Part shown: piece after piece, positions 17,527 through 26,660 of the stretch
How positions within the stretch are numbered: the first letter of the stretch is position 1
How the letters are laid out: the number at the start of each line of letters is the position of its first letter
Assembly: GCF_001040945.1 (NCBI RefSeq)
Contig: NZ_CP011930.1
Coordinates: 1,116,001 to 1,180,000, forward strand
DNA from: Herbaspirillum seropedicae
GTDB lineage: Bacteria > Pseudomonadota > Gammaproteobacteria > Burkholderiales > Burkholderiaceae_D
Direction: 5' to 3'
Length of the DNA stretch: 64,000 nucleotides
Position numbers and translations under genes: made by a program
The notes under the pieces: model-generated
The model's database searches: none
What the model saw: the letters and a program-made list of their open reading frames with translations, nothing else
Told to the model about the DNA's origin: nothing

Positions 17527-17548
17527 ATGGATGTAACGTTACATCCAT
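17527..17548. promoter_or_regulatory. 22-bp perfect palindrome, candidate DeoR-family operator
   Basis: The half-site ATGGATGTAAC is followed directly by its exact reverse complement, centred between 17537 and 17538. It lies about 60 bp upstream of the regulator start codon and about 180 bp from deoC. A perfect palindrome of this length in an AT-rich promoter is unlikely by chance and fits a dimeric or tetrameric repressor site. Confidence 0.65.
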
Positions 17549-17609
17549 AACTTTTTACTTGCAACCGTTTTTTGTTAGAAACATTTTCCCGCTCAGGAAA
17601 AAATCGCCC

Positions 17610-18425
17610 ATGGCTTCCACGTCCACCCCTTCCACCAAAGCAGCACAACCCACGCTGGGCGCACGTTCCCGCGCGCTGCGGCTGACCCGCATGCAGGAGA
17701 TGATCCGCGATCACGGCCCTACGCCGCTATCGCGCATCGCCGATGTGCTGGGCGTGACAGTGATGACGGTGCGGCGCGACCTGGCCGGCGAGGATTCGCC
17801 GCTGATCTGCCTGGGTGGGCATGTGCTGGAGGCCAGTCCGGGGGGGAGCGAGAACCGCTATTCGATCGACCGCGAAGCCGACCAGCATGCCCAGCGCAAG
17901 CGCCTGGCCTGCCAGCATGCAGCGCGCCGCGTAGTGGAGGGGGACAGCCTCTTCATCGACTGCGGCACCACCATGACCCATCTGGCCGAGGCCTTGCCGC
18001 CGGAGATCGGGCTGAGCGTGATTTGTTATTCCCTGAACATTGCCAACATCGTCAGCCAGCGACCGAACACGCAGGTGATCCTGCTGGGCGGGCTGTATCA
18101 CCCTTCATCGGCTTCCTTTGCTTCCGAAGAGGGCGTGGCGTATCTCAAGCGGCTGGGCGTGAACAAGGCCTTCCTGTCGGCCGGCGGGGTCGATGCGCGG
18201 CGCGGGGTGAGCTGTTCCAATTTCCATGAAGTGCCGATCAAGCAGGCTGCCATCGAGAGCGCGGCCCAGTGCTATGTGGTGATCGACCAGAGCAAGCTGG
18301 GCCGTTTCCGTCCGGCCTTCTACAGCACGCTGGAAGTGTTTTCGGGGATCGTGGTGGGCGGCACGCCGGAACAGGACCAGCTGGACCTGTTCTCGGACTT
18401 TCCTCTGGAGGTGGTAGCGGGCTGA
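17610..18425 (+). CDS. DeoR family transcriptional regulator
   Basis: A 271-residue DeoR-type regulator. The N-terminal winged helix-turn-helix (about residues 30-65) contains TPLSRIADVLGVTVMTVRRDL. It is followed by the sugar-phosphate-sensing DeoRC domain with DCGTTMTHLAEAL and VILLGGLYHPSSASF. The frame opens further upstream at 17412, but the ATG at 17610 gives the usual length and leaves the palindromes upstream untranslated. It is divergent from deoC and so probably controls deoC, the aldehyde dehydrogenase and perhaps the FucU-ABC operon in response to a sugar phosphate. Confidence 0.88.
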   Translation: MASTSTPSTKAAQPTLGARSRALRLTRMQEMIRDHGPTPLSRIADVLGVTVMTVRRDLAGEDSPLICLGGHVLEASPGGSENRYSIDREADQHAQRKRLACQHAARRVVEGDSLFIDCGTTMTHLAEALPPEIGLSVICYSLNIANIVSQRPNTQVILLGGLYHPSSASFASEEGVAYLKRLGVNKAFLSAGGVDARRGVSCSNFHEVPIKQAAIESAAQCYVVIDQSKLGRFRPAFYSTLEVFSGIVVGGTPEQDQLDLFSDFPLEVVAG

Positions 18426-18448
18426 GGCGAGACGAACCTGGTTCGGGC

Positions 18449-19246
18449 TCAGTTGCGCGTGGCGATGGCGGGATAGTCGCCAAAGCCGTCCGGCCAGGGC
18501 GTGAGGATTTCATAGCCCTTGGACGTCACCACCACCATGTGCTCCCACTGTGCGGACAATGATCCATCGGCGGTGACCACGGTCCAGCCGTCGTCGAGCT
18601 GTTCGGTGTGGCGCTTGCCGGCGTTCAACATCGGTTCGATGGTGAAGATCATGCCTTCCTTCAGCGGCAGACCGGCATTGCGCTGGCCGTAGTGCAGCAC
18701 CTGCGGTTCATCGTGATAGACCGTGCCGATGCCATGGCCGCAGTATTCGCGCACCACCGAAAAACCATCACGCTGCGCCACCGTCTGGATGGCATGGCCG
18801 ACATCGCCCAGGGTCGCGCCCGGGCGCACGGCGCGAATGCCCGCGCACATGGCTTCGTAGGTGGTGTTGACCAGCTTGCGGGCGGTGGCGTTGGGGGAGC
18901 CGACGAAGTACATGCGGCTGCAATCGCCATACCAGCCATCCTTGATGACGGCCACGTCGATGTTGATGATGTCGCCATCCTTGAGCACCTGGCCGCCGGG
19001 GATGCCGTGGCAGATGACCTCGTTGACCGAGCTGCAGATGGTCTTGGGGAAGCCGTGGTAACCGATATTGGCCGGCGTGGCCTTCTGCACCTGGACGATG
19101 TGGTCGTGGCAGATGCGATCCAGTTCGTCGGTGGTCACCCCGGCCTTGACGTGCTCGGCCACGATGTGCAGCACTTCAGCAGCCAGTTGTCCGGCTACGC
19201 GCGCCTGGGCGATTTCTGCGGCGTTGCGCAGCTTTACTTTTCTCAT
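18449..19246 (-). CDS. map: Methionine aminopeptidase, type I
   Basis: A 265-residue MetAP-I that removes the initiator methionine from nascent proteins in the cytosol. All expected residues are present at the same numbers as in the E. coli enzyme: His80, Asp97, Asp108, His171, Glu204 and Glu235. The gene is not placed with rpsB here, so it may be an extra copy. It converges on the DeoR-family gene with only 23 bp between the stops, and no clear terminator was seen there. Confidence 0.96.
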   Translation of the reverse strand: MRKVKLRNAAEIAQARVAGQLAAEVLHIVAEHVKAGVTTDELDRICHDHIVQVQKATPANIGYHGFPKTICSSVNEVICHGIPGGQVLKDGDIINIDVAVIKDGWYGDCSRMYFVGSPNATARKLVNTTYEAMCAGIRAVRPGATLGDVGHAIQTVAQRDGFSVVREYCGHGIGTVYHDEPQVLHYGQRNAGLPLKEGMIFTIEPMLNAGKRHTEQLDDGWTVVTADGSLSAQWEHMVVVTSKGYEILTPWPDGFGDYPAIATRN

Positions 19247-19347
19247 GCTTGTCTTGTTCCGGTGGACCGCCCGGTAGAGGGTGGGCGGTGGTCGTGTGGT
19301 CGGCTATTTTATCCGGCCTCGGCCCAAGACGCAGCCAAGTCGCTCGC

Positions 19348-20220
19348 CTAATTCGTGCGCGCCGCCGTCCATTGCACTGCAAACACACTGCCCAGCACGA
19401 CCACCAGTCCCGCCAGGGCGATACCCGAGATCGACTGGGACAGGATCACCCATCCCAGTACGACCGCCGTCAAGGGACTGAGCAGGCCGAGTGACGCCAC
19501 CGCCACCGTGGGCAAGCGGCCGATGCCGCGAAACCACAGCGCATAGGCCAGCAGCGCGCCGGCCAGGCTCAGGTAGGCGTAGGCCAGCTCTTGCGTCAGG
19601 CCCAGCGAGGGCAAGGGCGCGTCGACCAGCCAGGCAGCCGGTGCAAGCATCAGCCCGCCGATGGTCAGTTGCCAGCCGGTCAGCGCCAGCACCGGCAAGC
19701 GCAATTGCCAGCGCCGCGTCAGCCATACACCTGCCGCCATGCAGCCCGTGCCGGCCAGCGCGGCGGCCACTCCGATGGGTTCGATCCGGGTCTGCGGCGA
19801 GAGCAGCAGTACCGCCATGCCGGCCACCCCCGCCACGGCAGCCCACAAGGTGATCTGCGCCGGGGCGCGGCCGTCCACCGCCCAGGCCAGGACCATCACC
19901 AGCAAGGGTTGTATCGCACCCAGCACCGCCGCCAGTCCGCCCGGCAGCCGATAGGCCGCCACGAACAGCAGCGCCTGGAACAGGCCGATATTGAATGCAC
20001 CCAGGACCAGCAGACGCCACCAGTCCGCCCGTGCCGGCAAGCGGCGGGTCATCAGCAGCAACAGCAGGCCGGCTGGCAGGCAGCGGATCAGCGCCGCGGT
20101 AAACGGACGGTCCGGCGGCAGCAGTTGCGAGGTGACGATGTAGGTGGATCCCCAGATGGCCGGCGCGATTGCGGTGAGCATGATGTCGCGCCATGGGGGC
20201 GCGCTATGAGTGGATGACAT
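19348..20220 (-). CDS. EamA/DMT family transporter
   Basis: A 290-residue membrane protein with two EamA repeats of five helices each, typical of the drug/metabolite transporter superfamily. The N-terminal repeat starts with PAIWGSTYIVTSQLLPP. The second ends with VLGWVILSQSISGIALAGLVVVLGS. Members usually export amino acids or small metabolites; the substrate here is unknown. It is divergent from a MarR regulator across a 62-bp gap that contains two similar 18-bp operator candidates, so the two genes are probably co-regulated. Confidence 0.88.
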   Translation of the reverse strand: MSSTHSAPPWRDIMLTAIAPAIWGSTYIVTSQLLPPDRPFTAALIRCLPAGLLLLLMTRRLPARADWWRLLVLGAFNIGLFQALLFVAAYRLPGGLAAVLGAIQPLLVMVLAWAVDGRAPAQITLWAAVAGVAGMAVLLLSPQTRIEPIGVAAALAGTGCMAAGVWLTRRWQLRLPVLALTGWQLTIGGLMLAPAAWLVDAPLPSLGLTQELAYAYLSLAGALLAYALWFRGIGRLPTVAVASLGLLSPLTAVVLGWVILSQSISGIALAGLVVVLGSVFAVQWTAARTN

Positions 20221-20225
20221 GACTT

Positions 20226-20243
20226 TATCTTCAATTCAAGATA
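20226..20243. promoter_or_regulatory. Candidate MarR operator 1
   Basis: TATCTT and AAGATA flank CAATTC, an 18-bp near-palindrome. It lies immediately upstream of the EamA transporter start and resembles the second site 38 bp further right. Confidence 0.55.
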
Positions 20244-20263
20244 ATATCAGTCTAGAAGTCAAC

Positions 20264-20281
20264 TATCTCGAAGTCAAGATA
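20264..20281. promoter_or_regulatory. Candidate MarR operator 2
   Basis: TATCTC and AAGATA flank GAAGTC. This site ends one base before the MarR start codon, so binding there would block its translation-start region and suggests autorepression. Confidence 0.55.
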
Positions 20282-20282
20282 A

Positions 20283-20807
20283 ATGAAAAAGCCAGCCAGA
20301 CAACATGATGCAGTCGATGTGATCCTCGACCAGTGGCGACGCGAGCGCCCCGATCTCGACCCCGCGCCCATGGGGCCGATCGGCCGCCTCAAGCGCTGTG
20401 CGGCACTGCTGGAAGGCCGTCTGGAAGCGGGCTTTGCGTCCTACGACCTGAGCGTGTGGGAGTTCGACATGCTGGCGGCGCTGCGGCGTTCAGGGAGTCC
20501 TTACCGCTTGAGTCCGACCGAGCTGTTCTCGACCTTGATGGTGAGCTCCGGGACCATGACCCACAGGCTCAAGCGCCTGGAGACGCGGGGCTGGATCGAG
20601 CGCCTGGCCAATGAAGAGGATGCGCGCAGCATGCTGGTGCAGCTCACGCGCAAGGGGCTGGCGCTGATCAACCGCGCCGTCGAAAGCCATCTGGACAATG
20701 AACGGCGCTTGCTGGCGGCCTTGCCGGCCGAGTCGCTGGCCGTGCTGGATGCGCAGTTGTCGGCGCTGCTGCTGACGCTGGAGAACCCGCCGGAGCAGCC
20801 GCGTTAA
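20283..20807 (+). CDS. MarR family transcriptional regulator
   Basis: A 174-residue winged-helix protein. The MarR core spans about residues 35-150, with the recognition segment LSPTELFSTLMVSSGTMTHRLKRLETRGWIER and the wing EEDARSMLVQLTRKG. No clear ribosome-binding site precedes the ATG. Its start lies directly next to the right-hand operator candidate. It is divergent from the EamA transporter, which is probably its main target. Confidence 0.9.
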   Translation: MKKPARQHDAVDVILDQWRRERPDLDPAPMGPIGRLKRCAALLEGRLEAGFASYDLSVWEFDMLAALRRSGSPYRLSPTELFSTLMVSSGTMTHRLKRLETRGWIERLANEEDARSMLVQLTRKGLALINRAVESHLDNERRLLAALPAESLAVLDAQLSALLLTLENPPEQPR

Positions 20808-20830
20808 GGTCCGGCCAGCGTCTTCGGGGA

Positions 20831-22003
20831 TCAGATGAAGCGCCGTACTGCCTTGCCGCCGAACAGGGCCACCACGGTCATCACCAGCGCCACCCCCACA
20901 AAGCTCAGGCGCAGACCCAGGTGCTCGGCCACGCCGCCGATGAACACCGGCCCCAGCAGCATGCCCACATAGGCAAAGCGGGCCACGGCGGCGATGCTCT
21001 CGGCGGCGGCCATGCCCGGCACGCGGGCGGCGGCCAGGAAGAAGATCGGCATCAGGTTGGCAATCCCCAGCCCGGACAGCAACAGGCCGCCCAGCGTGGC
21101 CAGCGGGCTTGGCCAGGCGGCCGCCAGTGCGATGCCGGCCGCGCCCGCCGCGCCGCTCCAGGCCAGCGTGCGCAGACCGCCGATGCGAGCGCGGATGCGG
21201 TCGCCAGTCAGGCGGCCAGCGGCCATGCCGGTGGAGAAGGCGGCATAGCTATAGCTGACCCAGGCCATGGGCGACTGCGCCACATCGCGCATGTAGACGG
21301 CGGCCCAGTCATACATGCCGCCCTCGCACATGAGCGCCAGGAAGGCGATGCCGCCCAGCACCAGCACCATGCGGCGCGCGCGCTTGTCAGCGCCGTGGGG
21401 CGTGGCGGCGCTGTCGTGGACTTCGTCTGGCAAGGCGAAGGGGCCGATCGACAAAGACACCGCCAGCGTGACCACGCCGACCAGCGCGGCATGCGCCAAT
21501 GGCGACAGGCCGGGCACCGCCCCCAGCGCCGCACCGGCGATACCGCCGATGCTGAACATGGCGTGCAGGGTGGACATGATGGGGCGCGTGCGCTGGCCTT
21601 CGACCAAGGCGGCCTGTACCGACATGGCCACGTCGAAGGCGGCCATGGCGCTGCCGAAGACCAATAACAGCAGCACCAGCATCCAGAATTGCGGGGCCAG
21701 CGGGATCAACAGCAGCGTGGCCGCGTAGAGGATGCCGACCTGGCGCAACGCGCGGGCGCTGCCCACGCGGGCGATCCACTTGCCGGACTGGCCCATGGTC
21801 AGCAGCGCGCCCCCGGCCACCGCCAGCATGGCCAGCGAGAGCACCGCATCAGACAGCGCAAAGCGCTCCTTGACCGAGGGGATGAGCACGCCCCAGGTGG
21901 CGAAGGTGGCGCCATTGACGAAGAACTGCGCCATGGTGGCGCGGGTGGCGTTGCGGATGCGGTGAGGTGCGGCGGCTGATGATGATGATGAGCCTGACGT
22001 CAT
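20831..22003 (-). CDS. MFS transporter (YbjJ-like)
   Basis: A 390-residue, 12-helix major facilitator protein. The first helix (FFVNGATFATWGVLIPSVKERFALSDAVLSLAML) resembles the E. coli YbjJ branch and sugar-type MFS permeases. Its Ser- and His-rich N-terminus is unremarkable. The gene converges on the MarR gene with a 23-bp gap and stands alone, with no catabolic partner. The substrate is unknown. Confidence 0.85.
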   Translation of the reverse strand: MTSGSSSSSAAAPHRIRNATRATMAQFFVNGATFATWGVLIPSVKERFALSDAVLSLAMLAVAGGALLTMGQSGKWIARVGSARALRQVGILYAATLLLIPLAPQFWMLVLLLLVFGSAMAAFDVAMSVQAALVEGQRTRPIMSTLHAMFSIGGIAGAALGAVPGLSPLAHAALVGVVTLAVSLSIGPFALPDEVHDSAATPHGADKRARRMVLVLGGIAFLALMCEGGMYDWAAVYMRDVAQSPMAWVSYSYAAFSTGMAAGRLTGDRIRARIGGLRTLAWSGAAGAAGIALAAAWPSPLATLGGLLLSGLGIANLMPIFFLAAARVPGMAAAESIAAVARFAYVGMLLGPVFIGGVAEHLGLRLSFVGVALVMTVVALFGGKAVRRFI

Positions 22004-22224
22004 GGAAGACCTGCGGGAAAAATCAGAAAGCGTGACTTTGCCAGCTTTTGCGGGATTCGTTAAATGGAATCTGCGGATGAGCTTGGTCGATGCCTGAGGG
22101 TATGGTGGTTTTCACTGAAACCGGTCCTTTCAGCATGTGCTGAAAACCTGCATTCTGGTGAAACAGGCGCTGGCTTTCTATCGTTGCTGCTGCGCTCTTG
22201 TCAGGCTGCCTATGCCGCCGCCAC

Positions 22225-22258
22225 AAAAAAGCCCGGCCAGCTTGCGCCGGACCGGGCT
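22225..22258 (-). terminator. Rho-independent terminator of the dgo operon
   Basis: On the minus strand the stem AGCCCGG pairs with CCGGGCT, extended by imperfect pairs, and a run of six T follows. It lies about 40 bp after the dgoD stop. The remaining 22004-22294 interval shows no gene. Confidence 0.85.
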
Positions 22259-22294
22259 GAGGGACTACCGAGGAGGAGGGTTTGGCTTATCGCT

Positions 22295-23443
22295 TTACCA
22301 TTCGGCAAAGCTGCCATCCTTGTGGCGCCAGATCGGGTTACGCCAGCGGTGGCCGACTTCGGCGCGCTGACGGACATATTCTTCATTGATCTCGATGCCC
22401 AGGCCAGGGCCTTGCGGGATCTTGACGTAGCCGTCTTCATACGCAAACACGTTCTTGTCGCGGATGTAGTCCAGCAGGTCATTGCTTTCGTTGTAGTGGA
22501 TGCCCAGGCTCTGCTCCTGGATGAAGGCGTTGTAGCTGCCGGCGTCCACCTGCAGGCAGGAGGCCAGGGCGATCGGGCCCAACGGGCAGTGCAGCGCCAG
22601 CGCGACGTCGTAGGCTTCGGCCATCATGGCGATCTTGCGGGTCTCGGTGATGCCGCCGGCGTGCGAGACGTCGGGCTGGATGATGTCCACATAACCCTCG
22701 GAGAGGATGCGCTTGAAGTCCCAGCGCGAATACAGGCGCTCGCCCAGGGCGATCGGGGTCGAGGTCAGGTGGGCGATTTCCTTCAGGGCTTCGGCGTTTT
22801 CCGACAGCACCGGTTCTTCGATGAACATCAGCTTGTACGGTTCCAGTTCCTTGATCAGGGCCTTGGCCATGGGCTTGTGCACGCGACCATGGAAGTCCAC
22901 GCCGATGCCTACGTTGGGGCCGACAGCTTCGCGCACGGCTTGTACGTTGGCCAGGGTCAGTTCTATCTTGTCGTGGCTGTCGATGAACTGCAGCTCTTCG
23001 GTGCCGTTCATCTTCACGGCGGTAAAGCCGCGCGCCACGGCGCTCTTGGCGGCGGCGGCAGTGTCAGCGGGACGGTCGCCGCCGATCCACGAATACACAC
23101 GGATGGAGTTGCGCACGGCGCCGCCCAGCAGCTGGTGCACGGGCACACCCAGGTCCTTGCCCTTGATGTCCCACAGGGCCTGGTCGATGCCGGCCAGGGC
23201 GCTCATGTGGATGGCGCCGCCCCGATAGAAGCCGCCGCGATAGAGCACGGTCCAGTGGTCTTCGATGTTGCGCGGGTCCTTGCCGATCAGGTAGTCGGAG
23301 AGTTCTTCCACGGCGGCAGCCACGCTGTGCGCACGGCCTTCGACGATGGGCTCGCCCCAACCGACCACGCCTTCGTCGGTCTCGATCTTGAGGAAGCACC
23401 AGCGCGGCGGCACGATGAAGGTGGTGATCTTGGTGATTTTCAT
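22295..23443 (-). CDS. dgoD: D-galactonate dehydratase
   Basis: A 382-residue enolase-superfamily enzyme, the same length as E. coli DgoD. It removes water from D-galactonate to give 2-keto-3-deoxygalactonate. The metal ligands Asp183, Glu209 and Glu235 and the catalytic His185 and His285 all fall at the E. coli positions. It is the last gene of the minus-strand operon that starts with the mutarotase gene near 26158, although a 96-bp gap separates it from dgoA. The terminator at 22225-22258 follows. It serves the oxidative galactose route together with dgoA and dgoK. Confidence 0.95.
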   Translation of the reverse strand: MKITKITTFIVPPRWCFLKIETDEGVVGWGEPIVEGRAHSVAAAVEELSDYLIGKDPRNIEDHWTVLYRGGFYRGGAIHMSALAGIDQALWDIKGKDLGVPVHQLLGGAVRNSIRVYSWIGGDRPADTAAAAKSAVARGFTAVKMNGTEELQFIDSHDKIELTLANVQAVREAVGPNVGIGVDFHGRVHKPMAKALIKELEPYKLMFIEEPVLSENAEALKEIAHLTSTPIALGERLYSRWDFKRILSEGYVDIIQPDVSHAGGITETRKIAMMAEAYDVALALHCPLGPIALASCLQVDAGSYNAFIQEQSLGIHYNESNDLLDYIRDKNVFAYEDGYVKIPQGPGLGIEINEEYVRQRAEVGHRWRNPIWRHKDGSFAEW

Positions 23444-23539
23444 GTTCTATCCGGTAACGGTTATGCGTTTAATCTGTTGCGCTTGAAAAAAGATCGTGAG
23501 CCGATCTGGTGAAACGATGCATGCCTTCAGTCAATGGCC

Positions 23540-24178
23540 TCAGGCCAGCGCTTTCCATGCCGCCACGAAGGCCTCGGCGCGCTGGCGCACCTGCTCGGCC
23601 GACAGGCCGGGTGTGTACAGCGCAGAGCCCAGGCCGAAGCCCGATGCACCGGCGGCGTGGAACACGGCCATGCCTTCGGGGGTGATGCCGCCCACCGGCA
23701 GCAGTGCGATGTCGCGTGCGATCACCGCGCGCCAGGCCTTGACCACCTGCGGACCCAACTGTTCGGCGGGGAACATCTTGAGCACGTCGGCGCCATTGTC
23801 CAGTGCGGCAAAGGCTTCGGTCACGGTGGCTACGCCGGGCGCGCTGTAGAGGCCGGCGTCGCGGGCGGCGCGGATGACGGCGCCGTCGCTGTGCGGCATG
23901 ACGATCAGTTCGCCGCCGGCATCCTTGACCTGCTCCACCTGGGCCGGCTTGAGCACGGTGCCGGCGCCGACGATGCAGTCGGCCGGCAGGCTCTTGCGCA
24001 GGGCCGTGATGCTCAGCAGCGGTTCGGGCGAATTGAGCGGCACTTCGATGATGCGAAAGCCGCTTTCATAGAGGGCCGCGCCGATGGCTTCGGCTTCGGC
24101 GTTGCGCACGCCGCGCAGGATGGCGATCATGCCGGTGCTGCGCAGGGCGTCGTGGAATCGTTGCGGTTGGGTGTTCAT
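23540..24178 (-). CDS. dgoA: 2-dehydro-3-deoxy-6-phosphogalactonate aldolase
   Basis: A 212-residue KDPG/KDPGal-type class I aldolase that yields pyruvate and glyceraldehyde 3-phosphate. Glu45 in IIEVPLN and the Schiff-base Lys134 in DVLKMFPAEQLGP are present; the FPAEQLGP wording is typical of the galactonate branch. The frame extends 50 codons upstream into dgoK, but the ATG at 24178 gives the family length and follows a GAGA-type ribosome-binding region. It lies 32 bp after dgoK. Confidence 0.95.
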   Translation of the reverse strand: MNTQPQRFHDALRSTGMIAILRGVRNAEAEAIGAALYESGFRIIEVPLNSPEPLLSITALRKSLPADCIVGAGTVLKPAQVEQVKDAGGELIVMPHSDGAVIRAARDAGLYSAPGVATVTEAFAALDNGADVLKMFPAEQLGPQVVKAWRAVIARDIALLPVGGITPEGMAVFHAAGASGFGLGSALYTPGLSAEQVRQRAEAFVAAWKALA

Positions 24179-24210
24179 CTGTTCTCTCGTGGTTCGGTGA
24201 TGTCGCCGGG

Positions 24211-25170
24211 TCAGGCGACCAGTCCTGCATGGCGGGCCAGTATCCACAGGCCTGCCTCGGTGGCCGCGTCGGCCTCGCTGACCGGCCCCAGGCCGTACAG
24301 CTCCAGGGCCAGGCGGTAACGGCGGCACAGGCCGGCGTCGCCGATGAGGACGATGGGCGCTTGCTGTGCCGGGTAGAGACTCTTGAGCGCGGCGATCTCG
24401 TGGCCGATCAGCAGGCCCGAGAGGTAATCGGGCTGGGCCTCGGGGGCCAGCTCGCCGGTCAGGCCCAGGGTGCGGCTGCTGAAGATGTTGGAGAGCACGC
24501 CGGCCTGGCCCTGCGGCCCCTGCGCCACGCGTGCACCGCGCACGAAGGCGGCGTCGTCAGGGACGTCGGGCTTATGCATGGTGCGGCCGAGGATGGTATG
24601 GCCGCACAGCGCGCCATAGACTTCGCCGGTCATGAAGGTGTCGAAATGCTCGATGCGGCCCTCCACCACGCGCACCCACTTGGAATGCGTGCCCGGCAGG
24701 CCGATCAGCAGTTCGGACTGGCGCTGCTGCTGCAATGCTCCGATCACCTGGGTTTCTTCCCCGCGCATGACATTGGGCAGGGCCGAGTTCTGCAACAGGC
24801 CCGGAATGATCCACAGGGAGCGGCCCAGGCCGGTATCGACTTCGGTGAGCTTGCGGCCGATGCCGTCCGGCGCCAGCGGCACGGTCAGGTAGGCCGCTTC
24901 GCGCCAGCCCTGCTTGCTGCCGACCATGCCGGCGGCAATGAGCGCAGCCTCGGGCGCGGCGGCGATCCAGTCGCCGCAGGCCGCTTCCAGGGCGGCGCGG
25001 TAGGGCGCTTGGGCGTCGTCGCCATGTTCCACGGCGGGCAGGTTCATGATGCCCCAGGGATGGGCGCGCCGCTCCACCACCTGGCCGCTGCCGTCATAGC
25101 GGTAGCAGCGCAGGGAAGAGGTGCCCCAGTCCAGGGCGATCAGGGCGCAGTCATGGTGATTCTGGTTCAT
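24211..25170 (-). CDS. dgoK: 2-dehydro-3-deoxygalactonokinase
   Basis: A 319-residue sugar-acid kinase of the DgoK family that phosphorylates 2-keto-3-deoxygalactonate at O6. The ATPase-fold start ALIALDWGTSSLRCYRY and the family motif MRGEETQVIGAL are clear. It is a little longer than E. coli DgoK. It lies 13 bp after the mutarotase gene stop and just before dgoA in the same direction. Confidence 0.94.
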   Translation of the reverse strand: MNQNHHDCALIALDWGTSSLRCYRYDGSGQVVERRAHPWGIMNLPAVEHGDDAQAPYRAALEAACGDWIAAAPEAALIAAGMVGSKQGWREAAYLTVPLAPDGIGRKLTEVDTGLGRSLWIIPGLLQNSALPNVMRGEETQVIGALQQQRQSELLIGLPGTHSKWVRVVEGRIEHFDTFMTGEVYGALCGHTILGRTMHKPDVPDDAAFVRGARVAQGPQGQAGVLSNIFSSRTLGLTGELAPEAQPDYLSGLLIGHEIAALKSLYPAQQAPIVLIGDAGLCRRYRLALELYGLGPVSEADAATEAGLWILARHAGLVA

Positions 25171-25183
25171 CGTGTCTTTCGGT

Positions 25184-26158
25184 TCATCGCGCGGCGCTGG
25201 CGCTGGCTGGCCGCACCCGGGGTTCTTCCTGGGCGATCTCGCAGACGGAAAAGCGAGTGAGCAAGACCATGTCCTCGCCCGGGGCCAGGTCGATCAGGCC
25301 GGGGCGCTTGGGTCGGTGGAAGGCGTCGATGGGATGCGTCACCGGCTCCAGGCAGAAGAAGGCCTGTTTGACCGGGCGGAACATCAGCACATAGCCGCTG
25401 CGGTCGGTGGTATGCATCTGCAGGCGCAGTCCGCGCGTGGGATCTTCGATCATGGCCAGGCCATCCCAGCCTTCGAAGCAGTTGTCGATCAGTTTGTCTT
25501 CCAGCGTGGCCGGGCGGTTGTAGTCCCAGCCTGCCGGCAACTGGCGGGTGAAGCTGGTGGGGATGCGGTCCGGTCCCGAGAGCCACACGCCGCGTGAGCG
25601 GAATTGCAGCCGGGTCTGGGCGTCGCGCAGGAAGTAGGGATGCAGGCCCAGGCCGTAGGGCAGGGTCTCCGTACCGGTATTGGTCACGCGCAGCTCGATC
25701 TCCAGCGCATTCTCGCGCAGGGTCAGCAACTGCCGCGCGCGATAGACGTAGGGATTGCCGTCGTAGCGGTCCGATTCCAGTTCCAGGGTCATGCGGTCCT
25801 CGGCCTGGGCCGTGATGGTCCAGGCCTGGCGCCAGCTGTCGCCGTGGATGGGATAGGGTTCGCCGAGGCGGTTGGGGACCAGCGGATAATGCTTGCCGTC
25901 GAAATCGAATCCGCCGCCAGTGATGCGGTTGGACCAGGGCAGCAGCGGGAAGCAGGCAGTGGCGTAGAGCGCTGCAGGATCGGCGCTCCAGGGGCGCAGC
26001 AGCGGCAGCCATTGGCGCTCGCGCTGCCATTCCCAGCCAGCCAGTGCGCCGCCCAGCGAAGGCAGCACATGCAGCCGCTGGCGGCCGGCTTGCAAGGTAT
26101 GGATTTGCGGCAGTCCCTGGGAGCCTGCGCGGCGGGCATCGGTTGCTCGGGATGGCAT
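25184..26158 (-). CDS. Aldose 1-epimerase family protein (galactose mutarotase-like)
   Basis: A 324-residue galactose-mutarotase-fold protein. Segments typical of the family are PLLPWSNRITGGGFDFDGKHYPLVPN near residue 80, PIHGDSWRQAWTI, GLGLHPYF and a late LEPVTHPIDAF. The ATG at 26158 is chosen over an upstream in-frame ATG at 26263 because family similarity begins just after it. It is the first gene of the dgo operon. Anomer conversion of galactose or arabinose before dehydrogenation is the likely role. The upstream 500 bp is shared with the divergent ytfQ gene. Confidence 0.85.
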   Translation of the reverse strand: MPSRATDARRAGSQGLPQIHTLQAGRQRLHVLPSLGGALAGWEWQRERQWLPLLRPWSADPAALYATACFPLLPWSNRITGGGFDFDGKHYPLVPNRLGEPYPIHGDSWRQAWTITAQAEDRMTLELESDRYDGNPYVYRARQLLTLRENALEIELRVTNTGTETLPYGLGLHPYFLRDAQTRLQFRSRGVWLSGPDRIPTSFTRQLPAGWDYNRPATLEDKLIDNCFEGWDGLAMIEDPTRGLRLQMHTTDRSGYVLMFRPVKQAFFCLEPVTHPIDAFHRPKRPGLIDLAPGEDMVLLTRFSVCEIAQEEPRVRPASASAAR

Positions 26159-26468
26159 GTCGTCTCGTGTCTTGTTATGGTGTGCAGCGCGCATCAGCGA
26201 TGGTGCGCAGCGTCCCGTCGAGGGGACATCGAAGGCGGTTTCACGAAGAGGGAGAGGGTTCACGAGCTGGGTCTGCGCTCCGTCTGCACGAACTGCGCTT
26301 CAAAAAAATCACGCCGATGCTATCACCGCCCTCCGATAGGGAATAATGAAAAAAAGATCGCAAACGATATCAAAATTGCGCGAGGCCTGCCCGAGCCGCG
26401 ACGAAAGCGGCCTGCGCGACGGTGCAGGCTCATCGATGCGGGAAACGGTATCGAAAAACATTAAAAAT

Positions 26469-26508
26469 TCATTGGAAGCTTATTGGTCGCTTGCCTAATA
26501 TTGAGCCC
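26469..26508 (+). promoter_or_regulatory. ytfQ promoter with shared 40-bp element (copy A)
   Basis: TCATTGGAA (26469-26477) contains a -35-like TTGGAA, followed by exactly 18 bp, then TAATAT (26496-26501), two bases and AGCCC (26504-26508). The same layout occurs in front of chvE and the porin gene. It lies about 150 bp upstream of the ytfQ start codon. The rest of 26159-26660 shows no gene. Confidence 0.7.
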
Positions 26509-26660
26509 GGATCGAGAACGATCAGGGCTGTTTCGTGTTCCCGATTCCAGACGCACCGCGCCGCACTCTTATTCCTACAAGTCGAACGCATCGCCGGCGC
26601 AGCGCACTTCACGCATACAACAAGGGGAAGTCCACAATTCCCTGCCAACGGAGACTGACA

